64,000 bases of DNA, from the NCBI RefSeq assembly GCF_030406725.1, contig NZ_CP129107.1, forward strand, positions 1,521,001 to 1,585,000, in the 5' to 3' direction. Below, piece by piece: positions 30,293 through 38,809 of this stretch. Origin of the DNA: Alteriqipengyuania flavescens. GTDB taxonomy: Bacteria; Pseudomonadota; Alphaproteobacteria; Sphingomonadales; Sphingomonadaceae. The notes under the pieces are model-generated. The model saw only the letters and a program-made list of their open reading frames with translations, was not told the DNA's origin and did no database searches. Numbering within the stretch: the stretch's first letter is position 1; every line of letters starts with the position of its first letter. A program made the translations under genes and the position numbers.

Positions 30293-30856
30293 TCAGCTGT
30301 TCTTCATTTGCCGTGCCAGCGAATTGAGTTCGGGCATTTCGGCGAGCAACTTGTCGAGCGCCTCGGTGACGATCTGCTGTGCGCTGCGACCGCGCATGGT
30401 CGAGGCCAGGCGCAGTTTCAGGTGGCGATCGCTGTCAAGACGCAGGGTAAAGGCGGCGCGGCGAGCGGCATCGGTTTTGCTCTTCGGCGCTGCAGCCTTT
30501 TTCTTCTTGGTTCTTGGTTTGGCAGGCTTGGCCGTGGCCTCGTCGTCCGCGACGTCAATCGCAGGCGCCTTTTCCTTTGCGACGAGGCGTTCCGCCAGCG
30601 CTTCCTGCTGCTTGCGGACCTCCGGCTCTTCCACCGGCTCGGCTGCGATGTGCAACTGGGGCGAGGGGGTCAGGCCGGCAATCGGGCTGGGCGCATCGTC
30701 GCCCATGTCGTTCCAGCCGAGATCTTCGAGATCGGCGGATACGGTGCTTTCGAAATGGTGCTGCGGCTGCAGCTGCGGGCGCATGGCCGGGCGGGCCCCC
30801 CCCTTGCGGGCAAGCAGGGACGGTCCCAGCGACGCGAAGGGAGAAGGCTCTGTCAT
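30293..30856 (-). CDS. ParA-partner-like protein with C-terminal ribbon-helix-helix motif
   Basis: Hypothetical protein of 187 residues. A disordered acidic/proline-rich N-terminus (MTEPSPFASLGPSLLARKGG) precedes a basic patch (PAKPRTKKKKAAAPKSKTDA) and a C-terminal segment RRAAFTLRLDSDRHLKLRLA then GRSAQQIVTEALDKLLAEM, which looks like a ribbon-helix-helix DNA-binding fold. It lies 17 bp downstream of the ParA-like gene. In small partition systems the ParA partner is often such an RHH protein. No specific family name recognised. Confidence 0.8.
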   Translation of the reverse strand: MTEPSPFASLGPSLLARKGGARPAMRPQLQPQHHFESTVSADLEDLGWNDMGDDAPSPIAGLTPSPQLHIAAEPVEEPEVRKQQEALAERLVAKEKAPAIDVADDEATAKPAKPRTKKKKAAAPKSKTDAARRAAFTLRLDSDRHLKLRLASTMRGRSAQQIVTEALDKLLAEMPELNSLARQMKNS

Positions 30857-30873
30857 GGCGCTGCTCCCCGCGA

Positions 30874-31587
30874 TCATTGTGCGACGCGGCGGCCGAAGCC
30901 GGCTGCCGGGCGGTGCTGCACGTGCTGGGCGGTGATGCCCGGCGCGGCGAAGACCGTACGGCGGAAATTCTTTTCGAGGCGGTCGGCGATATAACCCCAA
31001 AGCGCGGTGACTTCGCGCGCGGAGCGGCCTTCCGGTTCCACTTCCATCACCGTGCGCCCGTCGATCATCGACGCCGCAAAATCGGTGCGGTGGTGCAGCG
31101 TCACGGGGGCAACCGTGCCGTGCTGCGAGAGGGCGACGGCCGCCTCGCTGGTGATCCTGGCCTTGGGCGTGGCGGCGTTGACGCAGAAGATCAGCGGCTT
31201 GCCGGCGCGCTCGCACAGGTCGACGGTCGCGCCCACGGCGCGCAGGTCGTGCGGGCTGGGGCGGGTCGGCACCACGATCAGTTCGGCGACCGAGATCACC
31301 GACTGGATGGCCATGGTGATGGCCGGCGGCGTGTCGATCACCGCCAGCTTGAAGCCCTGCTGGCGCAGGGCGGCGAGGTCGTTGGCGAGGCGCGAGACGG
31401 TGGTCTGAGCAAAGGCGGGCAATTCCGCCTCACGCTCGTTCCACCAATCGGCGAGCGAGCCTTGCGGGTCGATGTCGATAAGGACGACCGGGCCGGCCCC
31501 GGCGCGCTGCGCCTGGACTGCAAGGTGGCCTGATAGCGTGGTCTTGCCCGAACCACCCTTCTGCGATGCCAAAGCCAATACGCGCAA
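30874..31587 (-). CDS. ParA family ATPase (orphan, MipZ/McdA-like)
   Basis: Deviant-Walker ATPase of 237 residues, predicted to position cellular cargo or DNA. MRVLALASQKGGSGKTTLSG carries the KGGxGKT motif with the signature Lys. VLIDIDPQGSLADWW and LAVIDTPPAITMAIQ are Walker A' and B. The start is a TTG at 31587 with AGGGGG seven bases upstream; no ATG or GTG fits. The C-terminal about 20 residues are rich in His and Arg. It is not next to parB, so it is an orphan. First gene of a ParA-RHH-SPOR operon, with a CtrA-like site in the upstream intergenic region. Confidence 0.88.
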   Translation of the reverse strand: MRVLALASQKGGSGKTTLSGHLAVQAQRAGAGPVVLIDIDPQGSLADWWNEREAELPAFAQTTVSRLANDLAALRQQGFKLAVIDTPPAITMAIQSVISVAELIVVPTRPSPHDLRAVGATVDLCERAGKPLIFCVNAATPKARITSEAAVALSQHGTVAPVTLHHRTDFAASMIDGRTVMEVEPEGRSAREVTALWGYIADRLEKNFRRTVFAAPGITAQHVQHRPAAGFGRRVAQ

Positions 31588-31658
31588 AGGAATTCCCCCT
31601 GATAACTGTTTCCGGGCCCCGTAAGCCGGTCTTCGGTCTCCGGAATCGCAGATCACCC

Positions 31659-31674
31659 CTAATTTTGGGTTAAC
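31659..31674. promoter_or_regulatory. CtrA-like binding site in divergent promoter
   Basis: CTAATTTTGGGTTAAC matches the CtrA consensus TTAA-N7-TTAAC except for the first base. It lies between the divergent ParA operon and the Sel1-SPOR gene, in the only gap that could hold both promoters. Suggests cell-cycle control, by inference. Confidence 0.45.
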
Positions 31675-31790
31675 GCGGGCGGAGGCCGGAGGCGGCCGGG
31701 CTGGGAAGGCGGTTTGGCGGGAAACCATAAATCCTTTGCTAACACCGCGTTGACTATGGCAGTTTCCGATTGGGCTAGAGGGTTTGCGAC

Positions 31791-32975
31791 ATGACGGGCA
31801 CCGTAACCATGCGAAAGCCAGGGGCGCTGGTAACCACGGCAGCCGTGGCGGCGCTTGCGGCGATCGGCGCTGCGCACCCTGCAATGGCCGATGTGAAGGA
31901 CGGGGTGGAAGCCTGGTCGCGCGGCGATTTCGACCGTGCGGTGGCGGAATGGCGCGCCCCGGCGGAAGCGGGCGATCCCGATGCCCAGTTCAATCTCGCG
32001 CAGGCCTATCGCCTCGGCCGGGGCGTCCCTACCGATTTGACCCGGGCCGAGGAACTTTACCTCGCCGCCGCTTCGCAGGGGCATATGCGCGCTGCCGATA
32101 CATACGGCCTGATGCTGTTCCAGAGCGGGCGGCGCGAAGCTGCGCTCCCTTACGTCCAGGCGGCATCGCGCCGCGGCGACCCGCGCGCGCAGTACCTGCT
32201 CGGCATCGCCCATTTCAACGGCGACCTGGTGGAGAAGGACTGGGTGCGCGCCTACGCGCTCCTGACGCTCGCCAATTCGGACGGACTGCCGCAGGCAGCC
32301 AGCGCCATCGCCCAGATGGACGGCCACGTACCGCTCGAACAAAGGCAGCAGGCCGCGACGATGGCGGCCCAGATGCGGCGCAGCGCGGAAGCGACGCGCA
32401 ACCGCGAACTCGCCGCTGCGGAACTGGCGCGCGATGCCGGCTTGATCGCTTCGGCCAATCCGCCTGCCGTCGCCGCGTCGCCGGCCAGAGCCAGCAGCTC
32501 GCCTGCGATCCCGCGCACCATCGCGACGGTCGAGACGCCGCCGTCGGTTGTTGCCGCTCGCCAGGCTGTTGCCGAAGCTTCGCGCGTGACGGGCACCGAA
32601 AGCCCGGCAACGGCTGGTGCCGATTTCGCACGCCCGCCAACTACGCAAAGGCCGCCGCAACCGGCACCGGCGCGCACGGTCGAGGCCCCGCCCAGGGCTG
32701 CGCTTACGCAGGCGCCGCCTGCGCGCGCCGCGTCCAATACCGCCACCGGCGGACCGTGGCGCGTCCAGTTGGGCGCATTTTCCGTACCCGCGAATGCCGA
32801 GCGCCTGTGGTCGCGCCTGTCCGGAAACCCCGCGCTGTCCGGGGCCGACAAGCTGGTCATCACGGCTGGCCGGGTGGTGAAGCTGCAGGCCGGCGGGTTC
32901 GCCTCCCGCTCGGCAGCACAGAATGCCTGCGACGCGCTCAAGCGCGGCGGGCAGGACTGCCTCGTCACCCGTTAA
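31791..32975 (+). CDS. exported Sel1-repeat protein with SPOR domain
   Basis: Periplasmic protein of 394 residues: signal peptide ending AAHPAMA, then Sel1-like repeats (about residues 40-165; VKDGVEAWSRGDFDRAVAEW, DAQFNLAQAYRLGRGVP, AQYLLGIAHFNGDLVEKDWV), a low-complexity Ala/Pro linker, and a C-terminal SPOR domain (about 318-394; PWRVQLGAFSVPANAERLWS, VVKLQAGGFASRSAAQNACD). An alternative start at 31809 (MRKPGALV) is possible. It is divergent from the ParA-RHH-SPOR operon, so two SPOR proteins share one intergenic control region. Confidence 0.9.
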   Translation: MTGTVTMRKPGALVTTAAVAALAAIGAAHPAMADVKDGVEAWSRGDFDRAVAEWRAPAEAGDPDAQFNLAQAYRLGRGVPTDLTRAEELYLAAASQGHMRAADTYGLMLFQSGRREAALPYVQAASRRGDPRAQYLLGIAHFNGDLVEKDWVRAYALLTLANSDGLPQAASAIAQMDGHVPLEQRQQAATMAAQMRRSAEATRNRELAAAELARDAGLIASANPPAVAASPARASSSPAIPRTIATVETPPSVVAARQAVAEASRVTGTESPATAGADFARPPTTQRPPQPAPARTVEAPPRAALTQAPPARAASNTATGGPWRVQLGAFSVPANAERLWSRLSGNPALSGADKLVITAGRVVKLQAGGFASRSAAQNACDALKRGGQDCLVTR

Positions 32976-33091
32976 AAACGTTTCTCCCCGGAGCCAATCG
33001 TCAGCCGCATTCGGCCGTTGGTCGAACGCCCGCTTGCTACTGCCTTGCCACTGCGCCACCGTCTCCGCAGGATCGATAGAGGGGGTATCCG

Positions 33092-34363
33092 ATGGCGAGC
33101 GAAGCGCCGACTGCAGACATGGCGATGGCGGAAGCAACGCCGGACCAGCCCGTGCGGCGGGAGGACCGGATCGTTTCGCTCGACCTCATTCGCGGGGTCG
33201 CGGTGCTCGGCATATTGTGGGCTAATATCACCGCCTTCGGCCATCCGCAAATGGCTTACGCGTGGCCGAAATTGCTGCCCGGCGGCGGCAACAGCGCTGA
33301 CGATGCGATGTGGCTGTTCCAGTACATCTTCATCGACGGCAAGCTACGCGGCCTGTTCACGCTCCTCTTCGGCGCAGGCGTCTACCTGTTCATGGAGCGA
33401 GCCTGGTCGCGGGGTAGCTCGCGCTGGCTGCAGGCCCGGCGACTCTTCTGGCTGGGTGCCATCGGCTTAACGCATTTTTTCTTCATCTGGTACGGCGACA
33501 TCCTGTTCCTGTACGCGATGTCCGGCCTGCTTTCGCTGATGTTTCTTAAGCGGTCGATCAAGACGCAGTTCTGGCTCGGCATCTCGCTCTACCTGCTTGG
33601 CGGCGCTTTGTTCACACTCATGCTCGGTGGCCAGGCCTTGATGGAGGCCAATCCGCAGATCGAGGGCGCGAAAGAGGTCATGGCGTTCTGGGAAGAGATG
33701 CGCGCGGGCGTACCGGCGAAAGTGGCCGTGTACTCCACCGGCTCGCTGACCGACATCTGGGATTATGCGCTGGCCGAGTATCCCAAGGTGCTCGCGAATT
33801 ACCCGATCCTTGCGATCACGGAGACCCTGCCGTTGATGCTGATCGGCATGGCGCTGTTCCGCTGGGGCTTCTTCGAAGGCGCGCTGGACCGCGCGAAGAC
33901 GATCCGGTGGAGCTGGATCGGGATTGCCCTTTCCGCCGTCCTATCGTTTTTGCTCGGCCTCTGGGTCATGGATCAAGGATTCCCGCAAATCCTGACGCAA
34001 TTCGTTTTCGTCGGCCCCTCGCACTTCATCCGCCTGCCGATGATACTGGGCCTCGCGGGCCTGCTTACCGCCTACGTGCCCGGCATCGTCGCCACCGGCA
34101 TCGGGCAGCGACTGGTCGCGGCGGGACGCGCCGCCTTCACCAATTACCTCGGCACATCGGTCGTGATGATGTTCATTTTCCACGGCTGGGCGCTGGGCCT
34201 GTTCGGCAAGCTTCACCGCCTGGAAATGCTGGTTGTGGTGTTTGCGGCCTGGGCAGTGATGCTGCTCTGGTCGAAGCCATGGCTCGAACGGTATCGCTAC
34301 GGCCCGCTCGAATGGCTGTGGCGGTGCCTGACATACTGGCGGCTGTTCCCGCTGAAACGCTGA
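33092..34363 (+). CDS. DUF418 domain-containing membrane protein
   Basis: Inner-membrane protein of 423 residues with about eight hydrophobic segments. The N-terminal VSLDLIRGVAVLGILWANIT is the R-G-x-A-x-L-G-I-L family signature. GLFTLLFGAGVYLFMERAWS follows, and the C-terminal TNYLGTSVVMMFIFHGWALG with the final Y-G-P-L-E-W-L-W-R motif is diagnostic of DUF418. Function is unproven; members resemble acyltransferase-like membrane proteins. It is followed after 31 bp by a paralogous gene pair and may lead that transcript. Confidence 0.9.
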   Translation: MASEAPTADMAMAEATPDQPVRREDRIVSLDLIRGVAVLGILWANITAFGHPQMAYAWPKLLPGGGNSADDAMWLFQYIFIDGKLRGLFTLLFGAGVYLFMERAWSRGSSRWLQARRLFWLGAIGLTHFFFIWYGDILFLYAMSGLLSLMFLKRSIKTQFWLGISLYLLGGALFTLMLGGQALMEANPQIEGAKEVMAFWEEMRAGVPAKVAVYSTGSLTDIWDYALAEYPKVLANYPILAITETLPLMLIGMALFRWGFFEGALDRAKTIRWSWIGIALSAVLSFLLGLWVMDQGFPQILTQFVFVGPSHFIRLPMILGLAGLLTAYVPGIVATGIGQRLVAAGRAAFTNYLGTSVVMMFIFHGWALGLFGKLHRLEMLVVVFAAWAVMLLWSKPWLERYRYGPLEWLWRCLTYWRLFPLKR

Positions 34364-34394
34364 CGAATTGGGCAAGGACTTCAAAGGAATGACA

Positions 34395-35264
34395 ATGCGA
34401 TCGATAACGGCCCGACTGTCCTTGGCGCTGGCCCTATGCGCCGGCCTCTCGGGGGTGCCGGCAGCCGCACAGGACAGCGGCCCGCAGGACGGCGAGGATA
34501 TCGTCGTGACAGGCGAGCGCCCGGTCGAGGACCTGCCGGTCCAAACCGACGAAGGCTCGATCGTCAGCATCGGGACCAAGCAGGCGGCGTCGGAAGTGGA
34601 GCGCTTCTCCCGCTGCGCCCGTCCCCAGCCTGCCGAGCGGCTACGCAAGATCCTCGACGAGCGGCCCAATAGCCCGGGCTCGGAAGGCGCGCTGCACGAT
34701 TACGTGGTCCGCAACCAGGGTTGTCTCGACCAGGTGCCGCGCCCGCTCCCTTCCAGGCCCTATTTCGGGGTTTGCGAAGCGCAGATCGTCGACCAGGATA
34801 CCCGCACGACCGACGATGGCACGCTGCAGATCACCAGCGCGCCGATCACCGTGTGCCGCTCGGTCCTGCGGCGCGGACTGTTGTACCAGAAGGCCGTGCT
34901 GGATCATGCCGACTCGATCCCCTTCACGCAGAATGCCCTGTCCGCCCCGGGCGTGCTCGAGCGCTTCCTTGCGCGCGAAGATTATCGCAACGCCACGCGC
35001 GGCGGGCCGAAGTCGACATTCTTCTTCGCCGTCGCCTGCATGGTCCGCGTCCGTCCCGACTACGCGCTGCGACTGCTGGAATCGGAACGCGGTTCCGCGC
35101 TGGAGGACGAGATGCGCGCCCGCCTGATCGGAAACGGCCAAGCCTGCGTCGGCGGGGTGGAAGACGTGCAGGTCGACAGCGACCAGTTCCGCGCCTTTGC
35201 CGCCGAAGCGGTATATGGCTGGATGACTGCCGTCTCAGGAAAGGCAACTTTAATAGAAGGTTGA
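34395..35264 (+). CDS. exported protein with TonB-box-like N-terminus, paralogue 1
   Basis: Exported protein of 289 residues. The signal peptide is MRSITARLSLALALCAGLSG with VPAAAQ. The mature N-terminus EDIVVTGERPVEDLPVQTDE looks like the TonB box of sphingomonad receptors, but no beta barrel follows. The rest is soluble, with several cysteines (FSRCARPQP, RNQGCLD, CEAQI, TVCRSVLR, VACMVRV, ACVGGVEDVQV) that could form disulfides. AAGGA six bases before the ATG at 34395 favours it over ATG 34389. The next gene is a clear paralogue. I do not recognise a named family. Confidence 0.85.
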   Translation: MRSITARLSLALALCAGLSGVPAAAQDSGPQDGEDIVVTGERPVEDLPVQTDEGSIVSIGTKQAASEVERFSRCARPQPAERLRKILDERPNSPGSEGALHDYVVRNQGCLDQVPRPLPSRPYFGVCEAQIVDQDTRTTDDGTLQITSAPITVCRSVLRRGLLYQKAVLDHADSIPFTQNALSAPGVLERFLAREDYRNATRGGPKSTFFFAVACMVRVRPDYALRLLESERGSALEDEMRARLIGNGQACVGGVEDVQVDSDQFRAFAAEAVYGWMTAVSGKATLIEG

Positions 35265-36097
35265 TGATGAAGGTCGCAAGAATTCCGCTTTGGCCGCTGG
35301 CTACTGCCATGGCCATGGTTTGCACCCCTGCCATGGCACAGGATCGTGAGGACCGGGACGATACGGCGGACATCGTCGTTACCGGGGAGGAGGCGCCGGT
35401 CGAGGCGCTCCCCATCCAGACCGAAGAAAGCGCGACTGTCAGCATCGGGACGCGCCAGGTCGGCTCCGAAGCCGGCCGTTTCGCGCGCTGCGTCCCGCCG
35501 CAGCCGCCGCAGCGCCTGCGCGCGATCCTGGACGAACGGCCGAATGGTCCCATCTCGGAGGGGGCGTTGCACGATTACGTCGTCCGCAACCGCGGCTGCT
35601 ACGGCACGATGAGTTACCAGCCGCGCGCCTATTACGGCCAGTGCAACTCCCAGATCGTGAGCGAGGCTCCGCCGGTTTTCGCGTGCCGCACGCTGTTCGA
35701 TCGCGGCTTGCTGTTCGAACAGGCGGCCATGAAGCAGGCCCGGTCGATCGACTTCAGCAAGGAAGCGATGGCGGCGCCGGGCGTGACGCAGCGCTTCCTT
35801 GCGCGCGAGGACGAGCGCAATGCCTCACGGGCGCAGGCCCAGAAGACGTTCTTCTTTGCGGTGTCCTGCATGATCCGGATCAATCCCGAATACGCCCTGC
35901 TGTTGCTGGAGGCGGAACCCAATTCCGACGCGGAAACGGAAATGCGCGCGCGGCTGATCGGCAACGGGTCCGCCTGCCTCGGCGGGATTACCGACGTTCA
36001 GGTAGATTCAAACCAGTTCCGCGTCTTCACGGCGGAGGCCGTCTACGGCTGGATGGCGGCGATTGCCGGCAAGCAGACGCTGGTCGAAGACAGCTAG
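35264..36097 (+). CDS. exported protein with TonB-box-like N-terminus, paralogue 2
   Basis: Exported protein of 277 residues: signal peptide (PLATAMAMVCTPAMAQ), then TADIVVTGEEAPVEALPIQT, and a soluble cysteine-rich body sharing long collinear motifs with the upstream gene: ALHDYVVRNRGC, LDERPN, APGVTQRFLAREDERNA, KTFFFAVSCMIRINPEYALL, EMRARLIGNG, FTAEAVYGWMAAIAGK. ATG at 35264 overlaps the previous stop as TGATG; the second ATG (35267) has better spacing to AGAAGG. A tandem duplication that kept both the box and the cysteines. Confidence 0.85.
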   Translation: MMKVARIPLWPLATAMAMVCTPAMAQDREDRDDTADIVVTGEEAPVEALPIQTEESATVSIGTRQVGSEAGRFARCVPPQPPQRLRAILDERPNGPISEGALHDYVVRNRGCYGTMSYQPRAYYGQCNSQIVSEAPPVFACRTLFDRGLLFEQAAMKQARSIDFSKEAMAAPGVTQRFLAREDERNASRAQAQKTFFFAVSCMIRINPEYALLLLEAEPNSDAETEMRARLIGNGSACLGGITDVQVDSNQFRVFTAEAVYGWMAAIAGKQTLVEDS

Positions 36098-36111
36098 GCG
36101 ATCCTGCCTGC

Positions 36112-37497
36112 CTATTGCTTGTCGTGGAACGGGTTCTTGGGGCTGCGCAGCATGAGCCGCACTGGCACCGATCCGAAGCCGAGCTTCTTGCGGATCCCGT
36201 TAACGAGGTACCGTTCGTAGCTTTTCGGCAGGTCTTCCAGCTTGTTGCCGAAAATGACGAAGCGCGGTGGGCGGCTGGCGACCTGCGTGATGTAGCGCAG
36301 CTTGATCCGTTTGCCGTTGGGCGCGGGCGGCGGATTGGCCTCCAGCGCATCGTCGAACCAGCGGTTGAGCGCGGAGGTCGAAACGCGGCGGCTCCATGCC
36401 TCGCGCAAATCGAACGCTGCGCCCAGTAACGCATCGAGGCCCTTGCCGGTCATCGCGCTGACGGCGAGCAGGGGCACGCCGCGCACCTGCGCCAGCCCGT
36501 CGTCCAGCGCCTCGCGAACGCCGTTGAACAGTGCGCTCGGCTCTTCGGCCACGTCCCACTTGTTGATCGCGATGATGAGCGCGCGGCCTTCTTCCAGTGC
36601 GGCGTCGGCGATCTTCAGGTCCTGCTGCTCCAGCCCGCGGGTCGCATCGAGCAGAAGCACGACGACTTCCGCGAAATCGACCGCGCGGCGCGCATCGGCG
36701 ACGGACAGCTTTTCCAGTTTGTCGGTCACCTTGGCTTTCTTGCGCATGCCGGCAGTGTCGATCAGGCGGATTTCACGCGTTTCGCCCGACTTCGGGTCGC
36801 GCCATTCGGTGTCGATGGCGATCGAATCGCGAGTGATGCCCGCTTCCGGCCCCGTCAGTAGCCGGTCGTCGTCGAGCATCTTGTTGATGAGGGTGGATTT
36901 GCCCGCATTCGGACGACCCACGATGGCAAGTTTCAGCGGCCCGGTGGGCACGGCGAAGGGATCGTCGTCCTCCTCGGCCTCGGCCTCGCGCCGGGCCTGC
37001 TTGTCGCGCAGCAAGGGTTCCAGCGCGTCGAACAAGTCGGCCACGCCTTCGCCATGCTCGGCCGACAGGGGCACCGGGTCGCCCAGCCCCAGCTCGAAGC
37101 TTTCGTAGATGCCGCCGTCGCCCGCCTTGCCCTCGGCCTTGTTGGCGACGAGGATTACGGGGACCTCCTGCGTGCGCAGCCAGGCGGCGATTTCCTTGTC
37201 GAGCGGGGTCAGGCCGGCGCGCGCGTCGATCACGAACAGGGCGACATCCGCACCCTTGGTGGAAACCTCGGTCTGCGCCCGCATACGGCCGGGCAGGCTG
37301 TGCGGGTCCTCGTCTTCCCAGCCTGCGGTGTCCACCAGCGTGAAATCGAGGCCGAGCAGCGTGGCATCGCCGAAGCGACGGTCGCGGGTCACGCCCGGCT
37401 GGTCGTCCACCAGCGCCAGCTTCTTTCCGACGAGGCGGTTGAAAAGCGTGGACTTGCCCACGTTCGGGCGTCCGATGATGATGACCTGCGGCAACAT
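36112..37497 (-). CDS. der: ribosome biogenesis GTPase Der (EngA)
   Basis: Double-GTPase needed for 50S subunit maturation, 461 residues. The first G domain has GRPNVGKSTLFNRLVGKK, DTAGWED and NKAE; the second has GRPNAGKSTLINKMLDDD, DTAGMRKKAKV and NKWD. The C-terminal KH-like domain includes LRYITQVASRPPRFVIFGNK. ATG at 37497 gives the canonical MLPQVIIIGRPNVG; a GTG four codons upstream is possible. Confidence 0.96.
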   Translation of the reverse strand: MLPQVIIIGRPNVGKSTLFNRLVGKKLALVDDQPGVTRDRRFGDATLLGLDFTLVDTAGWEDEDPHSLPGRMRAQTEVSTKGADVALFVIDARAGLTPLDKEIAAWLRTQEVPVILVANKAEGKAGDGGIYESFELGLGDPVPLSAEHGEGVADLFDALEPLLRDKQARREAEAEEDDDPFAVPTGPLKLAIVGRPNAGKSTLINKMLDDDRLLTGPEAGITRDSIAIDTEWRDPKSGETREIRLIDTAGMRKKAKVTDKLEKLSVADARRAVDFAEVVVLLLDATRGLEQQDLKIADAALEEGRALIIAINKWDVAEEPSALFNGVREALDDGLAQVRGVPLLAVSAMTGKGLDALLGAAFDLREAWSRRVSTSALNRWFDDALEANPPPAPNGKRIKLRYITQVASRPPRFVIFGNKLEDLPKSYERYLVNGIRKKLGFGSVPVRLMLRSPKNPFHDKQ

Positions 37498-37643
37498 GAT
37501 GCGCGCCACTTGGGACGGGCGCTACACAAACGCAAGCGCGCAAGGGTTTTCGCCTGCCATCGGCCGGTGTCCCGGAAAGGGTGAAATCGCGTTAACCTTA
37601 ACACGGAAGCCGGTGTTAACCGTGAAGCGGCATCAGGCGGGCC

Positions 37644-38429
37644 ATGGTTTTCCGCTCGCTCATGCCGCTGGCCGCATTCGCCGCCACTGTCGCCGCCGCA
37701 GCCCCGCTGGCTGCACCCATTCAGGCTTCTGCGCAGGAACTCGCGCCCTACTTGCAATGCGTACCCTATGCGCGCGAGGTCTCCGGCATTGCGATCTACG
37801 GCGATGCATACACGTGGTGGGGGCAGGCAGAGGGCCGTTACGAGCGCGGACGCACCCCGCGGGTGGGAGCGGTGATGCATTTCCCGCAGACGAGCCGCAT
37901 GCGGCTGGGCCATGTCGCTGCCGTCAGCAGGGTACTCGGCCCGCGCCGGGTGCTGCTGCACCATGCGAACTGGTCGCCCATCGACGGCCGCCGCGGGCAG
38001 ATCGAGCGCGACGTGCTGGCGATGGACGTATCGCCGAATAACGACTGGAGCGAAGTGCGCGTATGGTACGCACCGCTGGGCGACCTCGGCACGACCGAAT
38101 GGCGCATTTCCGGCTTCATCTATCCAGACGCGGCGGTTAGCCAGCGGCGCACCGTGATCGCGCGCACCGTGATCGCGCGCACCGAGACACCGGCCCCGCG
38201 CCGCGTGACGCCGCAACGCACACAATCGTCGGCGGCCTTCACCAGCGCATTTGCCAATCTCGACGCACCGGTCCGGGCTGCCCCACGCCCTGAGGTCCGT
38301 CCGTCAGCGCGCCGGGCGCCGCGCCGCTTGGAAAGCCGGCCGGCTCCGCGCTCAGATTCGCGCCCTGCGACTGCCCGCCGGCAAGCGAGCGATCCGATCG
38401 CCGCGGCGATCGCGCGCTACGAGGACTGA
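37644..38429 (+). CDS. CHAP domain amidase-like exported protein
   Basis: Exported protein of 261 residues: signal peptide ending ASAQ, CHAP domain (about 32-150) with catalytic Cys in YLQCVPYAREVSGIAIYGDA and His in MRLGHVAAVSRVLGPRRVLL followed by HHANWSP, then a basic proline-rich tail. Expected to cleave peptidoglycan or other amide bonds. A 15-bp duplication makes the repeat RTVIARTVIART near residue 170. Three TTAAC elements lie 25-60 bp upstream, near the promoter. Its stop is 3 bp from the convergent DUF3297 gene. Confidence 0.88.
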   Translation: MVFRSLMPLAAFAATVAAAAPLAAPIQASAQELAPYLQCVPYAREVSGIAIYGDAYTWWGQAEGRYERGRTPRVGAVMHFPQTSRMRLGHVAAVSRVLGPRRVLLHHANWSPIDGRRGQIERDVLAMDVSPNNDWSEVRVWYAPLGDLGTTEWRISGFIYPDAAVSQRRTVIARTVIARTETPAPRRVTPQRTQSSAAFTSAFANLDAPVRAAPRPEVRPSARRAPRRLESRPAPRSDSRPATARRQASDPIAAAIARYED

Positions 38430-38432
38430 GAT

Positions 38433-38753
38433 TCAGTCCTTCTTCGCGACCGGGGCGTCGTCGCCCAGGTCTTCGTACCAAGCTTCGACCGGCCCCGTGA
38501 GCTTGATGGTCAGCGGGTTGCCCTTGCGGTCCATCGTCTTGCCGGCCTGGACGCGCACCCAGCCTTCGGAAATGCAATATTCTTCGATGTTGTTGCGCAT
38601 CGTGCCCTTGAAACGAATACCGACGCCGCGCTGCAGCTTTTCCGCATCGAAGTATTCGCTGCGCGGATTGATCGCCAGGCGATCGGGCGGAACGTCGGGG
38701 CCGCTTGCCTTTTCGGTGGCGGGCGCGCTGTCGGGGGCTTTGTCTTCGCTCAT
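38433..38753 (-). CDS. DUF3297 family protein
   Basis: Small protein of 106 residues. After a disordered N-terminus (to about 25) comes the conserved PDRLAINPRSEYFDAEKLQR, GVGIRFKGTMRNNIEEYCIS, EGWVRV and NPLTIKLTGPVEAWYEDLG, the DUF3297 pattern. Cytoplasmic, function unknown. It ends 3 bp from the CHAP gene on the other strand. Confidence 0.88.
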   Translation of the reverse strand: MSEDKAPDSAPATEKASGPDVPPDRLAINPRSEYFDAEKLQRGVGIRFKGTMRNNIEEYCISEGWVRVQAGKTMDRKGNPLTIKLTGPVEAWYEDLGDDAPVAKKD

Positions 38754-38809
38754 GCGATGCGCCCATAAGCCGCTGTCGCCCCGCCCGCAAGCGCGCCGGG
38801 CACCGGCAT

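Noticed and set aside
38148..38182. 15-bp tandem duplication in the CHAP gene as a regulatory repeat
   Set aside because: In frame, only two copies, in a low-complexity tail; simple slippage explains it.
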